64,000 bases of DNA from Blastobasis lacticolella (GCA_905147135.1 LR990067.1:1178001-1242000), one strand, 5' to 3'. Numbered from the stretch's first letter, positions 30,350 to 39,900 are shown. The notes: generated by a model not told the origin, from the sequence alone. Numbers and translations: made by a program.

Positions 30350-30812
30350 AAATAAACACGTATTTTTTTCTTTTAGCCGGCACTTTTAGATTTTTGGTCC
30401 AAAATGTATGAAAACTGAATGATGTATTTTAATTTAATTTCTGGCAAATAGAGTGGCGATACCTACGGTTTACGGTAGAGAAACTTTTATCTCAAAAATC
30501 ACTTACAGAGGAAACACAAATTAAATACTACATATCCGCCTATTGACCTTCCTATCACAAAAAAAATACAGGGTAAAAAGACATGTGCAAGTATCACATT
30601 TTTGTTAAGTTGATAGAATCAGAATATGTCATGTTTATTAATTTAAGTAATGGACTTTAAAATAAAATAATCTTGCAAAATTCATTACGCACTTCTATCT
30701 TCAGCCATATTGCCACATTTCTTTGCCATACTTCACAACTCGCGTATCCACGGGGTTCGTTACAACTCGTCCCATTCGCAACTCGTCCCATAGACTGCAC
30801 CTCGTATTCGCA
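30350..30812. other. Unassigned stretch
   Basis: AT-rich. ACAACTCG/CGCAACTCGTCCCAT repeats near 30745-30790 are a small local repetition. No gene supported. Confidence 0.35.
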
Positions 30813-30814
30813 AC

Positions 30815-30905
30815 GAAACCCTGCCAAATCCTGGACCATGGTCAAGGCGTACCGTGGGCCCGCGCGCGCGAGAACACAACCGGGATATTAACGCCAAGAT
30901 GAGCT
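30815..30905 (+). mobile_element. SINE-B 3' fragment, copy 7
   Basis: CCAAATCCTGGACCATGGTC, AAGGCGTACCGTGGGCCCGC and CCGGGATATTAACGCCAAGA are the terminal part of SINE-B. Confidence 0.65.
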
Positions 30906-31195
30906 ATAACTCAGGCGTCAGCGAATGGGACGAGTTGCTATGAACCCAATCCACGTACAAGAAAGCGATCTCCCAGAATCCGCCTCACCGCAAAACCGCG
31001 CCGGCGTGGCGACCCACTAATTGAGCTTTAGCGTGATAAAGTACCATATAGTGTGCACAAAGTTTTATTGAAACGGATTCAGCAGTTTTTCTGTAAAGGA
31101 TTTTACGCTTAATTGTTATTGGACGACGCGGTGTTTGCTAATCGACGGCAGCGACGCTGGTGGGCCTGGGGTGGTCAACGTTTGGCACGAGCAAT
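30906..31195. other. Unassigned stretch
   Basis: No feature supported; 31040-31110 resembles a degraded repeat F 3' segment (AACGGATTCAGCAG). Confidence 0.3.
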
Positions 31196-31204
31196 CTGGT
31201 GGTA

Positions 31205-31452
31205 GAGCTCGTCTAATTTAAAATGACGCGCCCCACTATCGCATTACCGCACACAAGCAAGTTTAAAATATGGACGCAATACATAAAATGCCGTTGTAAT
31301 TGGTCAATCAGTTGCCGGTGCGATTCAAACGTAGGAGCACGCGTCGTTCATTGGCTCCCACACAGATGAAGTGTCGTTATCAATATTTGCACTCACACAT
31401 CGAAATCAACTAACTAAGTTGTGGGGCGCGTCATCTTAGACTAGACGAGCTC
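31205..31452 (+). mobile_element. MITE-1, copy 3
   Basis: GAGCTCGTCTAATTTAAAAT at the left and TTAGACTAGACGAGCTC at the right, flanked by GGTA and TACC, so the target was again GGTACC. The flanks do not look like SINE-B. The interior matches copy 2 with small changes. Confidence 0.85.
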
Positions 31453-31526
31453 TACCGTGGTAGGACTCTGTCAATAGTGGTCGGGCTGCGATAAAAAAAT
31501 AATGCGAATTCTGGTCAGGTTCCTCT

Positions 31527-31677
31527 GTGGCCCTAGCACAAGTGTGTCCACGACAAAGCTCGCGCCGCGAGGGAGCGTTTGTCTCTTTCTCTCAATACTA
31601 AGACGAAAGAGATAGCAATACCTATGTCGCACATTTTCTCGCTTATCGCGCGCGAGAGCAACTTGTACTAGGCCTAC
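31527..31677. mobile_element. MITE-6 (GTGGCCCTAGCACAAG ends), copy 1
   Basis: GTGGCCCTAGCACAAGTGTG at the left is mirrored by CAACTTGTACTAGGCCTAC at the right. The interior (AAAGCTCGCGCCGCGAGGGA, GTCTCTTTCTCTCAATACTA) is about 95 percent identical to 59248-59398 by eye. 151 bp, non-coding. TGGTCGGGCT occurs on both sides (31479 and 31681), so the flank is itself repetitive. Confidence 0.75.
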
Positions 31678-31699
31678 TGGTGGTCGGGCTACGATAGAT

Positions 31700-32410
31700 A
31701 AAACGACAAATCGATGTACAGGATAGCCGTTTGGTACACGGGTACTTCAGGTTAAAACAATCATATTGAGCGGTAGTTCTTAAAAATATTCCATAGGGGT
31801 GGGCAGTAATGACTTTTAATAATAGTAATGATTTTTGTATTGGATTAGATTTTTTTTTTTTCAAAAACCTATCGTGTATGGTATCAAATGAAAGGGTTCT
31901 AAAAATATACTTTTCTAAAATAAAATAATTTTGTAAATCATACGCCAAACAATATACCGTCCATATTTAAAAATAAAATAACTACAATCAAAAGGTTCGC
32001 AATACCTGTCACCGTAAACATTTTGTGAAACACTCACATTATCATTTTTCGTAATCATTGTTTTAATGGGAATATTTACGTTAGCACGTTGTTACACTTT
32101 GTCAAGTTGATTTTTTAATTAGATTAGTTACTGTGATGTTAAAATGTACAGTCCACTGCACGGAGACCGGAGCCTCCATCACCACATATTTAAAAACATA
32201 GTCCCACGCCACGTCTGTCTGTTTGTTCACGATAAACTCAAAAACTATGCAACGGATCGTTTAGTCTCAAAATGTCCCAGTTGCAAAATGTTCACTGGTA
32301 AAAAAATGTCCAAGTCGCAAAATGTCCAAGTTGCAAAATGTATTATCATGCGGTTTCCACCAATAGACAGACTGATTCATGAGGCAGGTTTAGGTGTATA
32401 ATTTGTTAAG
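31700..32410. other. Unassigned stretch
   Basis: GGGGTGGGCAGTAATGACTT at 31797 resembles hAT-type termini but no partner was found. 32275-32345 contains three AAAATGTCC...GTTGCAAAATG near-repeats (a short local tandem). No gene supported. Confidence 0.35.
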
Positions 32411-32425
32411 GTAACTTCCCGTGTG

Positions 32426-32579
32426 TAGCAGCGTGGGTAGGCCTCCCACAAGGTGGACCGACGACCTGGTAAATATCGCAGGTGCCAGCTGGATGCGGAA
32501 GGCACAGGACCGGCCGCCGTGGAGATCTCTGGGGGAGTCCTATGCCCAGCAGCGTCTTTCGGCGCATATGATGATGATG
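32426..32579 (+). mobile_element. LINE 3' end with 12-bp TSD (RTE-like 2)
   Basis: Reads VGRPPTRWTDDLVNIAGASW, MRKAQDRPPWRSLGESYAQQ, RLSAH, then an ATGATGATG tail. It is flanked by exact ACTTCCCGTGTG at 32414-32425 and 32580-32591. The 'GRPPxRWxDD...W.R.AQDR..WR...E.YAQQW' pattern is the C-terminus of an RTE-like LINE. Relatives: 38650-38800, 61588-61753, 63391-63486. Confidence 0.85.
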
Positions 32580-32649
32580 ACTTCCCGTGTGAAGCCAGGG
32601 CGGGTCGCTAGTTGTAAATAAGCAAACGTTGAAGTGAGTAGTGTACGTA

Positions 32650-32712
32650 GCCTTCTATAATGATACTAGTGGACCAGACGCGACTTCGTTCGCGTGGCGT
32701 CCTACCCTAATC
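32650..32712 (+). repeat. Repeat F head fragment
   Basis: GATACTAGTGGACCAGACGC, GACTTCGTTCGCGTGGCGTC and CTACCCTAATCC. Truncated where SINE-Gly begins. Confidence 0.55.
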
Positions 32713-32721
32713 CGGTCCGGA

Positions 32722-33145
32722 TTCGATTTCCGCCCGAGCAGAAATTGAAATGATGATTTTGAATTTCTGATACGGGTCTGGGTAGATGTGTAAAATAAGT
32801 ATGTATTTAAAAAAATAGTCGTGGACAAATTCACACAGCGCCATCTAGCCCCAAACTAAGCAAAGCTTGTACTATGGGTGCTAGCTAACTGATGTACTAC
32901 TTATATACTTTTTTTTTTTTAATAATACTTATTATACATAGAACACCCAGACCCGTAACAGTAATTAAAATTCATCATTTCAATTTCTGCCCGGCCGGGA
33001 ATCGAACCCGGAACCTCTTGCGTGGCTGACTGGCACAAGAAGTATATTTGTGGTTTATCAGTTATCTAACACCCATAACACAAGCTTTGCTTACTTTGAG
33101 GCTAGATGGCGCTGTGTGAATTTGTCCAAGCATATTTAATTTATT
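32722..33145. mobile_element. Cluster of three SINE-Gly pieces in alternating orientation
   Basis: 32722-32805 is a plus-strand head/body piece (CCCGAGCAGAAATTGAAATG, TACGGGTCTGGGTAG). 32818-33033 is a minus-strand copy with a good tRNA-Gly head (TGCCCGGCCGGGAATCGAAC). 33035-33145 is a plus-strand body piece (TTTATCAGTTATCTAACACC, AAGCTTTGCTTACTTTGAGG, GATGGCGCTGTGTGAATTTG). The inner copy seems to have inserted into an older plus-strand copy at its TATTTAAA region. Confidence 0.75.
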
Positions 33146-33750
33146 TCATTTTTTTTAGTTTAAGGTCTATTGATGAACAATTTTAGTCTTAATTGAATTT
33201 CCTCTTTATAACAGGCCGTTCATGTTGCGAAGTTTTCAATTAACTTATAAATACATCTCAATATTTTACCTGCATTTTAATCGACATGCCATGTACCTAC
33301 TAGTTTGGTGATAATAATTAAAAACCGGTTAAGATTGATTGGTGATTGCGACGGGTGTTCCGTATGTCAATCATTCAAAATACATTTACTTAGTCTAAGT
33401 TTAAAAAAAAAGACAGAAAGTACTTATAAATATACATTAAAATAATTTTACATAAATGAAAAATTGTGGGTCCACTGCCATGGACCAAAGACAAAAAATA
33501 TATAATAATAATAATTTTATATTTAGTGTAGTGCGTACAGTTTTAACAAGATCAACCAATGTTCAAGCGTTTCGGCCCTTTCTGGTTTTTTCCCGCGGGC
33601 GGGTCTGATGTATTAAAATTAAAGTTTTTCCTCGGGCCGCAGTTAAAATGTCCTTGAATCTGATTTTAGAACAGCAGAGGATAAAGTTAACACTAAAGGT
33701 AACATACCTAAACGTACACGTTCGAGTTTTTCATGTATCACTATCGTCTA
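33146..33750. other. AT-rich unassigned stretch
   Basis: No feature supported. Confidence 0.4.
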
Positions 33751-33759
33751 TGATAAATA

Positions 33760-34015
33760 AATATTCATAAATATTCATGGACAAATTCACACAGCGCCAT
33801 CTAGCCCCAAACTAAGCAAAGCTTGTGCTATGGGTGCTAAATAACTGATAAACTACTTAAATACTTTTTAAATTCATACTTATTATACATAGGACACCCA
33901 AACCCGTAACATAAATTAAAATTCATCATATCAATTTCTGGCCGGCCGGGAATCGAACCTCTTGCGTGGCAGACCGGCCACGCAAGATGTTGAACACTGA
34001 ACCAGTCAGGTCGTG
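33760..34015 (-). mobile_element. SINE-Gly, copy 5
   Basis: AATATTCATGGACAAATTCA, GCCATCTAGCCCCAAACTAA, ACCCAAACCCGTAACATAAA, CTGGCCGGCCGGGAATCGAA and CAGTCAGGTCGTG. An internal duplication gives TCTTGCGTGGCAGACCGGCC followed by an inverted ACGCAAGATG. Confidence 0.75.
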
Positions 34016-34438
34016 ATCAAAATGTCCATCGATTGAACCTGAACACGGATCCCCAAAACCCTGCACAATGGCCCTCAGCCATAAATAATAATGTCAACAT
34101 TCATATTTAAATTAAAATCGCACAAATTACCCGCGCTACCATTCGACGCCTAGCTATTAAAAATGCATGCAATTATACCGGAAAGTATCCCAAAACGACC
34201 AGTCTATCCAGTCCCAACGGTGGGCTGTTGTGTGGTACCCGTTAATGGTTCAATTATGGACAGGATTTTTTTTCTCCGAGCTTCCGAACAGGTGGTAGGA
34301 CACTGACCGGCCTGAGGAGGCTGTAGGAGAGTGAATGGGTTTCGTACCACCTTCATTCTTGTTTTATTGGCATAAACATAGGCGAATGCGTATTCATCAT
34401 CACTCATATCCTACTCCTAGCCAGCCTACTCATATCCT
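34016..34438. other. Unassigned stretch
   Basis: No feature supported. Confidence 0.35.
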
Positions 34439-34439
34439 A

Positions 34440-34592
34440 CTCATCTTGGCGTTAATGTCCCAGTTTTGCCCTCGCGCACGAGGGCCCAGGGTCCGCATTG
34501 ACCATGATCCAAGATTTGGCAGATCAGATAATGAGCGACTGCCATCTGACTTCAGTGACCTTGCTACCAGGGGAACCTGACAAGATTAGATA
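34440..34592 (-). mobile_element. SINE-B 3' half, copy 8
   Basis: ATCTTGGCGTTAATGTCCCA, CTCGCGCACGAGGGCCCAGG, GACCATGATCCAAGATTTGG, GACTTCAGTGACCTTGCTAC and AACCTGACAAGATTAGATAA. Confidence 0.7.
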
Positions 34593-34765
34593 ATTGTACT
34601 CACCCAACGGTGGGACATACGCATACATACCGTCAAGCCTTTTTCCTGTACCGGTGGGCAGCCTATATCGTGCTACGGTCCTGACCGATCCCTTTCGCTT
34701 CTTCCACATTCATAAACCTTTTCATACATGCTCGTCTGTTCAGGAAACTCTTGATCTCACCTGTC

Positions 34766-34982
34766 GGGTAATTACGTAACGCTGTTGCCGACAATTATCT
34801 GATTTCAATGATTGAAATTGTTACTTTGGAGATTCTGTATCATCTATTTCATGGGTTCAGTTGCTAATGAAGTTCCATTGTAACAAATTGAATCTATTAA
34901 TTCATCATACGTAATCGCAAAAGTAACCATTTCAATCATTGAAATCAGAGAATGATTAGCAACAGCGTTCCGTAATTAGCCT
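34766..34982. mobile_element. MITE-3, copy 2 (best preserved)
   Basis: TAATTACGTAACGCTGTTGC, CTGATTTCAATGATTGAAAT, TGTTACTTT at the left; AAAGTAACCATTTCAATCAT, TGAAATCAGAGAATGATTAG, CAACAGCGTTCCGTAATTAG at the right. Terminal repeats are about 60 bp, with the internal palindrome TTTCAATGATTGAAA in each arm. 217 bp, non-coding. Confidence 0.8.
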
Positions 34983-35061
34983 ACAGATGAGATGACGCTA
35001 GATTACCTTGCTAGTTCTTCACAAAACCCTAGTCTCTACTAGGTCCACCTCGTTTCCTCAT

Positions 35062-35150
35062 TTCCGAGAGACACTCCAACATAATCAATGTTCCTTGACA
35101 CTTAACGCTAATACCTAAGCCTAGACGCGGGCGGGGGCGGCAAGACGGCT
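35062..35150 (+). repeat. Two-copy dispersed block (TAGACGCGGG type), copy 1
   Basis: ACTCCAACATAATCAATGTT, ATACCTAAGCCTAGACGCGG and CAAGACGGCTG recur at 36127-36215 (CAACATAATCAATGTACCTC, GCCTAGACGCGGGAGGGGGG, TAAGACGGCTG). About 1 kb apart in the same orientation, with repeat C copies between. Confidence 0.5.
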
Positions 35151-35201
35151 GTCTAGTTTAAAAAATCCTGGTTTCCACTTAGTCAACCTCTTACCTTGGC
35201 C

Positions 35202-35452
35202 GTGTGGTGTCCAGCAGAGTAGAATAGCACCAACCCCTTACACTCATGGGTGTCGTACAAGGCGACTAATGTTTTCGAGGCAAAAGAGTCTCCGTAGTCT
35301 GGAAAATGGGCAGCAGCATTTTCCATTGTTATATTTAAGCACTGCGATCTCCAACCCGCCTGCCAAACGTGGAGATTATGGAAATAACTTCCCCTTTCGT
35401 GGGAGATGCCCTACTTCCTGCAGAAGACTGTTACGGGCTGTGATGATGATGA
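35202..35452 (+). mobile_element. Repeat C, copy 7, with TGATGATGATGA tail
   Basis: Begins CGTGTGGTGTCCAGCAGAGT and ends ACGGGCTGTGATGATGATGA at 35452. The triplet tail at the 3' end is what suggests retroposition by RTE-like LINE machinery, because the RTE-like ends at 12081, 32426 and 61588 have the same tail. Confidence 0.75.
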
Positions 35453-35584
35453 TGAACCTTTACCTTTTACTTCTTGAGGTATGCACTTACCGAAGGGTAT
35501 GTCATTATTTGTTTATAAAACTAATACGCTATACGCTACACTATAAGTTATAAGTTTATAAAACGAATACGCTATACGCTATGT

Positions 35585-35830
35585 GGTGAGTGGTGCCGCC
35601 ACCTCAAAGAATAGCACCACCCCATCTTTTCCCGTGGGTGTCGTAAGAGGCGACTAAGGGACAAATCCGAAAGGTGGGCAGCAGCATCTTTCTGGGTAGA
35701 TTTACATCAACTGCATTGCGGTCTCCAACCCGCCTGCCAAGCGTGGAGATTATGGCAATGACCTCCCCTTTCGTGGGAGAGGCCCGAAGTCCTGCAGTGG
35801 ACTGTTATGGGCTGTGATGATGATGATACG
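35585..35830 (+). mobile_element. Repeat C, copy 8
   Basis: GTGCCGCCACCTCAAAGAAT, CCCGTGGGTGTCGTAAGAGG, CTGCATTGCGGTCTCCAACC, GGACTGTTATGGGCTGTGAT, then GATGATGAT. The flanks both contain TACGCTA-type sequence (ACGCTATACGCTAT left, ACGCTACACTTA right), a possible but imprecise target duplication. Confidence 0.7.
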
Positions 35831-35835
35831 CTACA

Positions 35836-36580
35836 CTTAAATGTTTCTGATCATAGCGTTTTGTGCGGTTTCTTACTAGGCGCACGCAAAATATGTGCCT
35901 AACCTATTTGTAAGCGAGCGGCATCATTCATTGACAGTCACATGGTCACAGTGACAGTTAGACAATCAGCGGCGCTAGCGTCGCGAAGTTTTTTTTTTAT
36001 GGCCTGTGGTGGTAGTGCCGCGGCGCCGGAGCATTTTATTTTTAATTATGTAAAATATTTAAGATTCCGACATTCATGAGTGTTTGTAAAAGCCTAAACT
36101 GAATAAACGTGATTTGATATGATTTGACTTCTAAAAGACAACTCAACATAATCAATGTACCTCAACATCCACCGCCTATACCTAAGTACAGCCTAGACGC
36201 GGGAGGGGGGTAAGACGGCTGGGGAGGGGAGGGGGGGAGACAACGGCGGAGTAACTTGCTTTTAATTCGCGGCCTTGCCTTTGTCGGCTCTTAGGGGTAC
36301 AGGCGGGGCGGAGAGTGTTTCGGTTGACTGTTTTTTTTTAACTTTGAGTCCGCTCTCAGTCGGAAACACTGCTATCATTCGGCTATTTGTGTTAGGACAG
36401 AGCAAAGTGACGGTCCATAGTTTCTGCCTACTTTATGTATGTATGTATTCGGCTATTCCCCAGGATTCTGTTACTTGTAAAGTACCCTGTGACACTTGGA
36501 AAGAATGTAGTTTCGAAGTTCTTTCTCGTTTAGACTGACAGATAGATGGATGCGACGGAGGGATTTCATCACTACATATT
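35836..36580. other. Unassigned, with second TAGACGCGGG block
   Basis: 36127-36215 is copy 2 of the 35062 block. The rest shows no supported feature; a GGGGAGGGGAGGGGGGG purine run lies near 36215-36240. Confidence 0.4.
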
Positions 36581-36636
36581 ATAAAACTAGTGGACCCGGC
36601 GCAAGTTCGTTCGGACATGACGGCGTCTTACCACTA

Positions 36637-36959
36637 GGGGAACGTACCCATACTACGTGACTCGTTTAGGGGGGGGGAGGGAGATCTTCAAAATACTACG
36701 CTCAGTCACAGGAGCGGGGGGGTGGCTTAAATTTTTGTTGCGTAGTCGATTTCGCCGCAAGAAATTGCAAATATGAGTCAAATTATTTTCATTTGTTACA
36801 CTTTCTGCATGCGAAATAATTAAAAATCATACTTGTCAATGCTACGAAAAACTTGTAAGGGGAGGGAGGGGGTCATGGCATATGCTACGAGTGGTCACTG
36901 AGGGGAGGGAGAGGTCAAAAAATCTTAAAAAACAGGGCACGTGGTATGGGTACGTTCCC
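36637..36959. mobile_element. MITE-7 (GGGGAACGTACC ends, TA-flanked)
   Basis: GGGGAACGTACCCATACTAC with GTG is mirrored by CACGTGGTATGGGTACGTTC with CC. TA lies at both borders (36635-36636 and 36960-36961). The interior has G-runs (TTAGGGGGGGGGAGGGAG) and an inverted pair around AGTGGTCACTGAGG. About 320 bp, non-coding, inserted in the pyrimidine core of repeat F. Confidence 0.8.
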
Positions 36960-37105
36960 TAACCTACAACTACCCTACACCTACTTAACCCCTACTACCC
37001 TTTTTTTTTGCTTATAAAGCTTTCTCTTGAATCACTATATCTATTGCTGTAACCCCAATTAAAATCCGTTGCGTAGTTTAAAATATCTAAGCGTACATAC
37101 ATATG

Positions 37106-37309
37106 ATCTGTTTATTCTGACTTGTCTTATTTGGTGAACAAACAATGCCCAAAATCACGACTTGTCGTATTAATCACGCTATTGTGTATAAATGTCTTGA
37201 ATTAAACAAGAAATACATAGAATGTGAATTTCAACGAATACTTGCTGCACATTATCCATTTAAATACATAATTTCCTGAACCAAATAGGACAAGTCAGTT
37301 TGGACAGAT
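37106..37309. mobile_element. MITE-8 (ATCTGTCC ends), copy 1
   Basis: ATCTGTTTATTCTGACTTGT, CTTATTTGGT is mirrored by ACCAAATAGGACAAGTCAGT, TTGGACAGAT. The interior matches copy 2 at 51945-52145 in the opposite orientation (TCCATTTAAATACATAATTT, CCTGAACCAAATA). Inserted in the 3' part of repeat F. ACATAC appears close to both borders but the exact duplication is unclear. Confidence 0.8.
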
Positions 37310-37374
37310 TATACATACGGACAGACGGCGGGAAGCGACTTTGTTTTATACTTTCCATAGATAATGCCACAAGA

Positions 37375-37645
37375 AGCTAGAACCTAAAGCGCACATACCA
37401 TAGTTCACTTGTCACTTCGAAATGTCCTTCGTAAATCCGTAACACTTCACCGCCCGCCTGTCCACCTGGAGTCGGAACCCCATAAAACTGAAGACGCTTC
37501 CCCTCCCGGCTGGCAATGTACACACAGTACATATGTAAGTGTTTTATATACATACAAAATGTATTTATTGCCCCACTCGACTGTATGGCGGGTGGCTGGA
37601 GCTTTTTCGGGCTTTTTGGACCCTTTTAACGGTGGAAAGCTTACT
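37375..37645. other. Unassigned stretch
   Basis: Open frames on both strands pass through 37409-37692 into the 5S-like segment. No recognised domain. Confidence 0.3.
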
Positions 37646-37735
37646 GGTCTAGTGGCAGCGAACTTGCGGGACCGATAAGCAAAGTTAAGCAACGCTCGCG
37701 GTGTCCGGGAACTGGATGGGTGACCGTTTCGTACT
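37646..37735 (+). mobile_element. 5S rRNA-derived SINE, copy 3 (head)
   Basis: CGGGACCGATAAGCAAAGTT, AAGCAACGCTCGCGGTGTCC and AACTGGATGGGTGACCGTTT follow insect 5S rRNA from the middle of loop A to the C-box. The 5' third and the 3' end of 5S are replaced by other sequence, so this is not a functional 5S gene. A tail-like CGAGCTCGCCACTCGTTAGG follows only at about 38069. Confidence 0.65.
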
Positions 37736-37739
37736 TTGT

Positions 37740-38065
37740 GTTCAGATTTTAGTAAAACTGTTAATTTATATTGATAACTGAATTTTTTATTTTATAAATA
37801 TTTTTAGATGCAAACTTTGGCTGTACATTGTAACTACCTTTGCTTAACCCTATTGTCAATGATATTAAAAAATCAAAAATTTAAAGGTATTCACGATTCA
37901 TTATTCACCTACCTTTCACTAGGATCAGCAGCCTCTCATTACCTCTGTAATTCTTTGCTCAACGCATTAAATTCATTGAAAACTACAGTCCACTCTTCAT
38001 CATTTTGAGCTGCTTACCCTGAAGTCTGTAACCGAAGAAAGTAGGCCTGAACACTTTGAGACAAG
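37740..38065. other. Unassigned stretch
   Basis: AT-rich. Probably an insertion separating the 5S-derived head from its tail motif. No coding family recognised. Confidence 0.3.
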
Positions 38066-38170
38066 TCGAACGAGCTCGCCACTCGTTAGGTGTGTCTCCA
38101 AATCCTTTGGTGAAGCGAGGTTGATCAAGGTCTTTTGCTGGGGACACTGACACTGGAACAGTCATGTATA
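38066..38170 (+). repeat. Repeat I, copy 2
   Basis: GGTGAAGCGAGGTTGATCAA, GGTCTTTTGCTGGGGACACT and GGAACAGTC parallel 15170-15240. Confidence 0.45.
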
Positions 38171-38179
38171 TGTTCATCT

Positions 38180-38372
38180 TTTCATAGTATAATTCGAAGT
38201 CGCTTCCCGCCGTCTGTCCCTATGTATCTTTGTATGTATGTACGCTTAGATCTTTGAAACTGCGCAACGGATTTTAATGCGATTCTCAACAATGTTTCAA
38301 AAGGAGGATTATACATAAGAAAAACAGGTAAGTAGGTTTAGAGTAGAGGTAGGGTTGGGTAGGGATAGGATG
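38180..38372 (-). repeat. Repeat F, copy 8
   Basis: CATAGTATAATTCGAAGTCG, CTTCCCGCCGTCTGTCCCTA, AACTGCGCAACGGATTTTAA and GGTAGGGTTGGGTAGGGATA, the reverse complement of the F core and 3' end. Confidence 0.7.
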
Positions 38373-38640
38373 CCACATCATCACAGCCCATAACAGTCCA
38401 CTGCAGGAGTTAGGGCCTCTCCCACGAAAGGGGACGGACGTTATTGTCATAATCTCCACCCTTGGCAGGCTGATTGGAGATCGCAGTGTTATGAATATAA
38501 CAATGGAAAACGCTGCTGCCCATTTTCCAGCCTTCGGAAACATCAGAAGTTTTACCTCGAAAACATTAGTCGCCTTGTACGACACCCACGCGTGTAAGGG
38601 GTTGGTGATATTCTACTCTGCCGGACACCACACGGCCGTA
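38373..38640 (-). repeat. Repeat C, copy 9
   Basis: ATCATCACAGCCCATAACAG through TTTACCTCGAAAACATTAGT to CCGGACACCACACGGCCG. It directly abuts repeat F on the left. Confidence 0.75.
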
Positions 38641-38649
38641 CACTAGTAT

Positions 38650-38800
38650 TATATCAGCCGAAAGCCGCCCACTGTTGAGCATAGGCCTCCCCCAGATATC
38701 TCCACAAATACCAGTCCTGTGCCTTCCGCATCCAGCTGGTACCTGCGATCTTTACCAGGTCGTCGGTCCACCTTGTGGGAGGTCTACCCACGCTGCATGT
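38650..38800 (-). repeat. RTE-like LINE 3' end, inverted copy
   Basis: TATCAGCCGAAAGCCGCCCA, CATAGGCCTCCCCCAGATAT, CCGCATCCAGCTGGTACCTG, CAGGTCGTCGGTCCACCTTG and TGGGAGGTCTACCCACGCTG are the reverse complement of the 32426-32579 family. Confidence 0.75.
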
Positions 38801-39045
38801 TACAGTGAACTAATAAACTTATATATTAAAAACCGAAATATCCCATGACACGCCGAGGGGGTCTCTAGTTAACGAAAATAATTGACCCCATACAGTTTTA
38901 CTATCACCCCAAATCTGTTGCGTTCTAGTTTTATAACCCGACCAGAGATCGTTTTATTATGCGGTGCCCTATCTGTTTAATAAAGATATTGTCGAAGGCT
39001 GTTGTGCCGCCATGTACCAATGACTCTTATGAACATTAGTTAAAT
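38801..39045. other. Unassigned stretch
   Basis: No feature supported. Confidence 0.3.
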
Positions 39046-39049
39046 AAAT

Positions 39050-39158
39050 AATGCAAACAAAAATTTGAAAATTCACCCATCGCCATGTAGCCCCAAACTA
39101 TGTAAAGCTTGTATTATGGGTGCCAGATAACTGATAAACTACTTATATTCTTTTACCA
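39050..39158 (-). mobile_element. SINE-Gly body fragment, copy 6
   Basis: CGCCATGTAGCCCCAAACTA, TGTAAAGCTTGTATTATGGG and CTGATAAACTACTTATATTC; the tRNA head is missing because SINE-B sequence begins at 39160. Confidence 0.65.
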
Positions 39159-39159
39159 T

Positions 39160-39900
39160 CTGACCTCCGTGACCCTACAGGGGAACCTGATTGGATCACG
39201 GTTACACATTCAGTCGCCAGAATGTGCAGGTTTTCTCACGATGATTGCTCAACAGCATCGGTTAGTGTTCATTATTATTTAGTTGTTAAGTTTGAGCGGT
39301 GGTAGAGATATATTTTTAATTTAGTTAGGCGTAAGTTCGCCTGTTATTGCATTTACAATCTTTTATGTAATATAATTGTAAATCTGGTATCAAATTAAAT
39401 AAGCAAACCAATGTACATAACTCAGAGAAAGTCACACAGGATAGCGCTGGGATGTTAGATGTCAAGTCAGAAATTATGGCACAGGCCTGTCAAAATTCTG
39501 GTACTTTAGAAAATATTATGGTACGCAGTGTTACCAGCAGTAGTCTCCCTAAAATAGTACGGGGGGGGGGGGAGTTGTCTGGGGGTGCCAGTGAGATTAT
39601 ATACGTAAAAATCAACCCTTTCTTCAAGTCAAGAAAGCTCTCCATACTTACAATTGCGAAAAGCAACCTTACGTTCATACAGTATTGTCTATTTTGCGTT
39701 GTCATAAGGCGCCGTGAACGGAGCGGGCGAGATAAAGTCATATAGCTGGATTGATGTAAAATTATGGTACTTTTTGGAAGTACTATGGTACATGGTACGA
39801 ACACCTGGAAAATGGTACGTGTACCATAATTATGGTACGTATAACATCCCTGCGCTGGGGATCGAACCCGGCACCAGTCAGACCCGTAAGCCATTAGTTC
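39160..39900 (-). mobile_element. tRNA-headed SINE (SINE-B-like), split by a MITE
   Basis: CATCTGACCTCCGTGACCCT, GGATCACGGTTACACATTCA, GTCGCCAGAATGTGCAGG form the body. GTACATAACTCAGAGAAAGT and AGCGCTGG precede the MITE, and TGCGCTGGGGATCGAACCCG with GCACCAGTCAGACCCGTAAG follows it. The minus-strand B-box (GGTTCGATCCC) is intact. A second interruption lies at about 39270-39405. Confidence 0.6.
39451..39850. mobile_element. MITE-9 (hAT-like, 8-bp duplication)
   Basis: GATGTTAGATGTC at the left and GGTACGTATAACATCCC at the right form short inverted ends; TTATGGTAC motifs recur inside in both orientations. The flanks are AGCGCTGG (39443-39450) and TGCGCTGG (39851-39858), matching at 7 of 8 positions, the size expected for hAT. 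A G-run of 13 sits near 39560. No transposase; assignment to hAT is inference. Confidence 0.6.

Larger units (their letters stand above)
36585..37360 (+). repeat. Repeat F, copy 7, carrying two MITE insertions
   Basis: AAACTAGTGGACCCGGCGCA and CGGCGTCTTACCAC (36585-36634) form the head. The core and 3' body (CAACTACCCTACACCTACTT, AATCCGTTGCGTAGTTTAAA, GCGTACATACATA) lie at 36962-37102. The end (GGACAGACGGCGGGAAGCGA) lies at 37319-37350. MITE-7 fills the first gap and MITE-8 the second. Confidence 0.75.

Noticed and set aside
37665..37735. 5S rRNA gene
   Set aside because: Only the central third matches 5S; the 5' part and 3' terminator region are foreign and two similar pieces lie elsewhere.
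39490..39894. Minus-strand frame of 134 codons
   Set aside because: It runs across a MITE and a SINE junction and has no domain; chance open frame.
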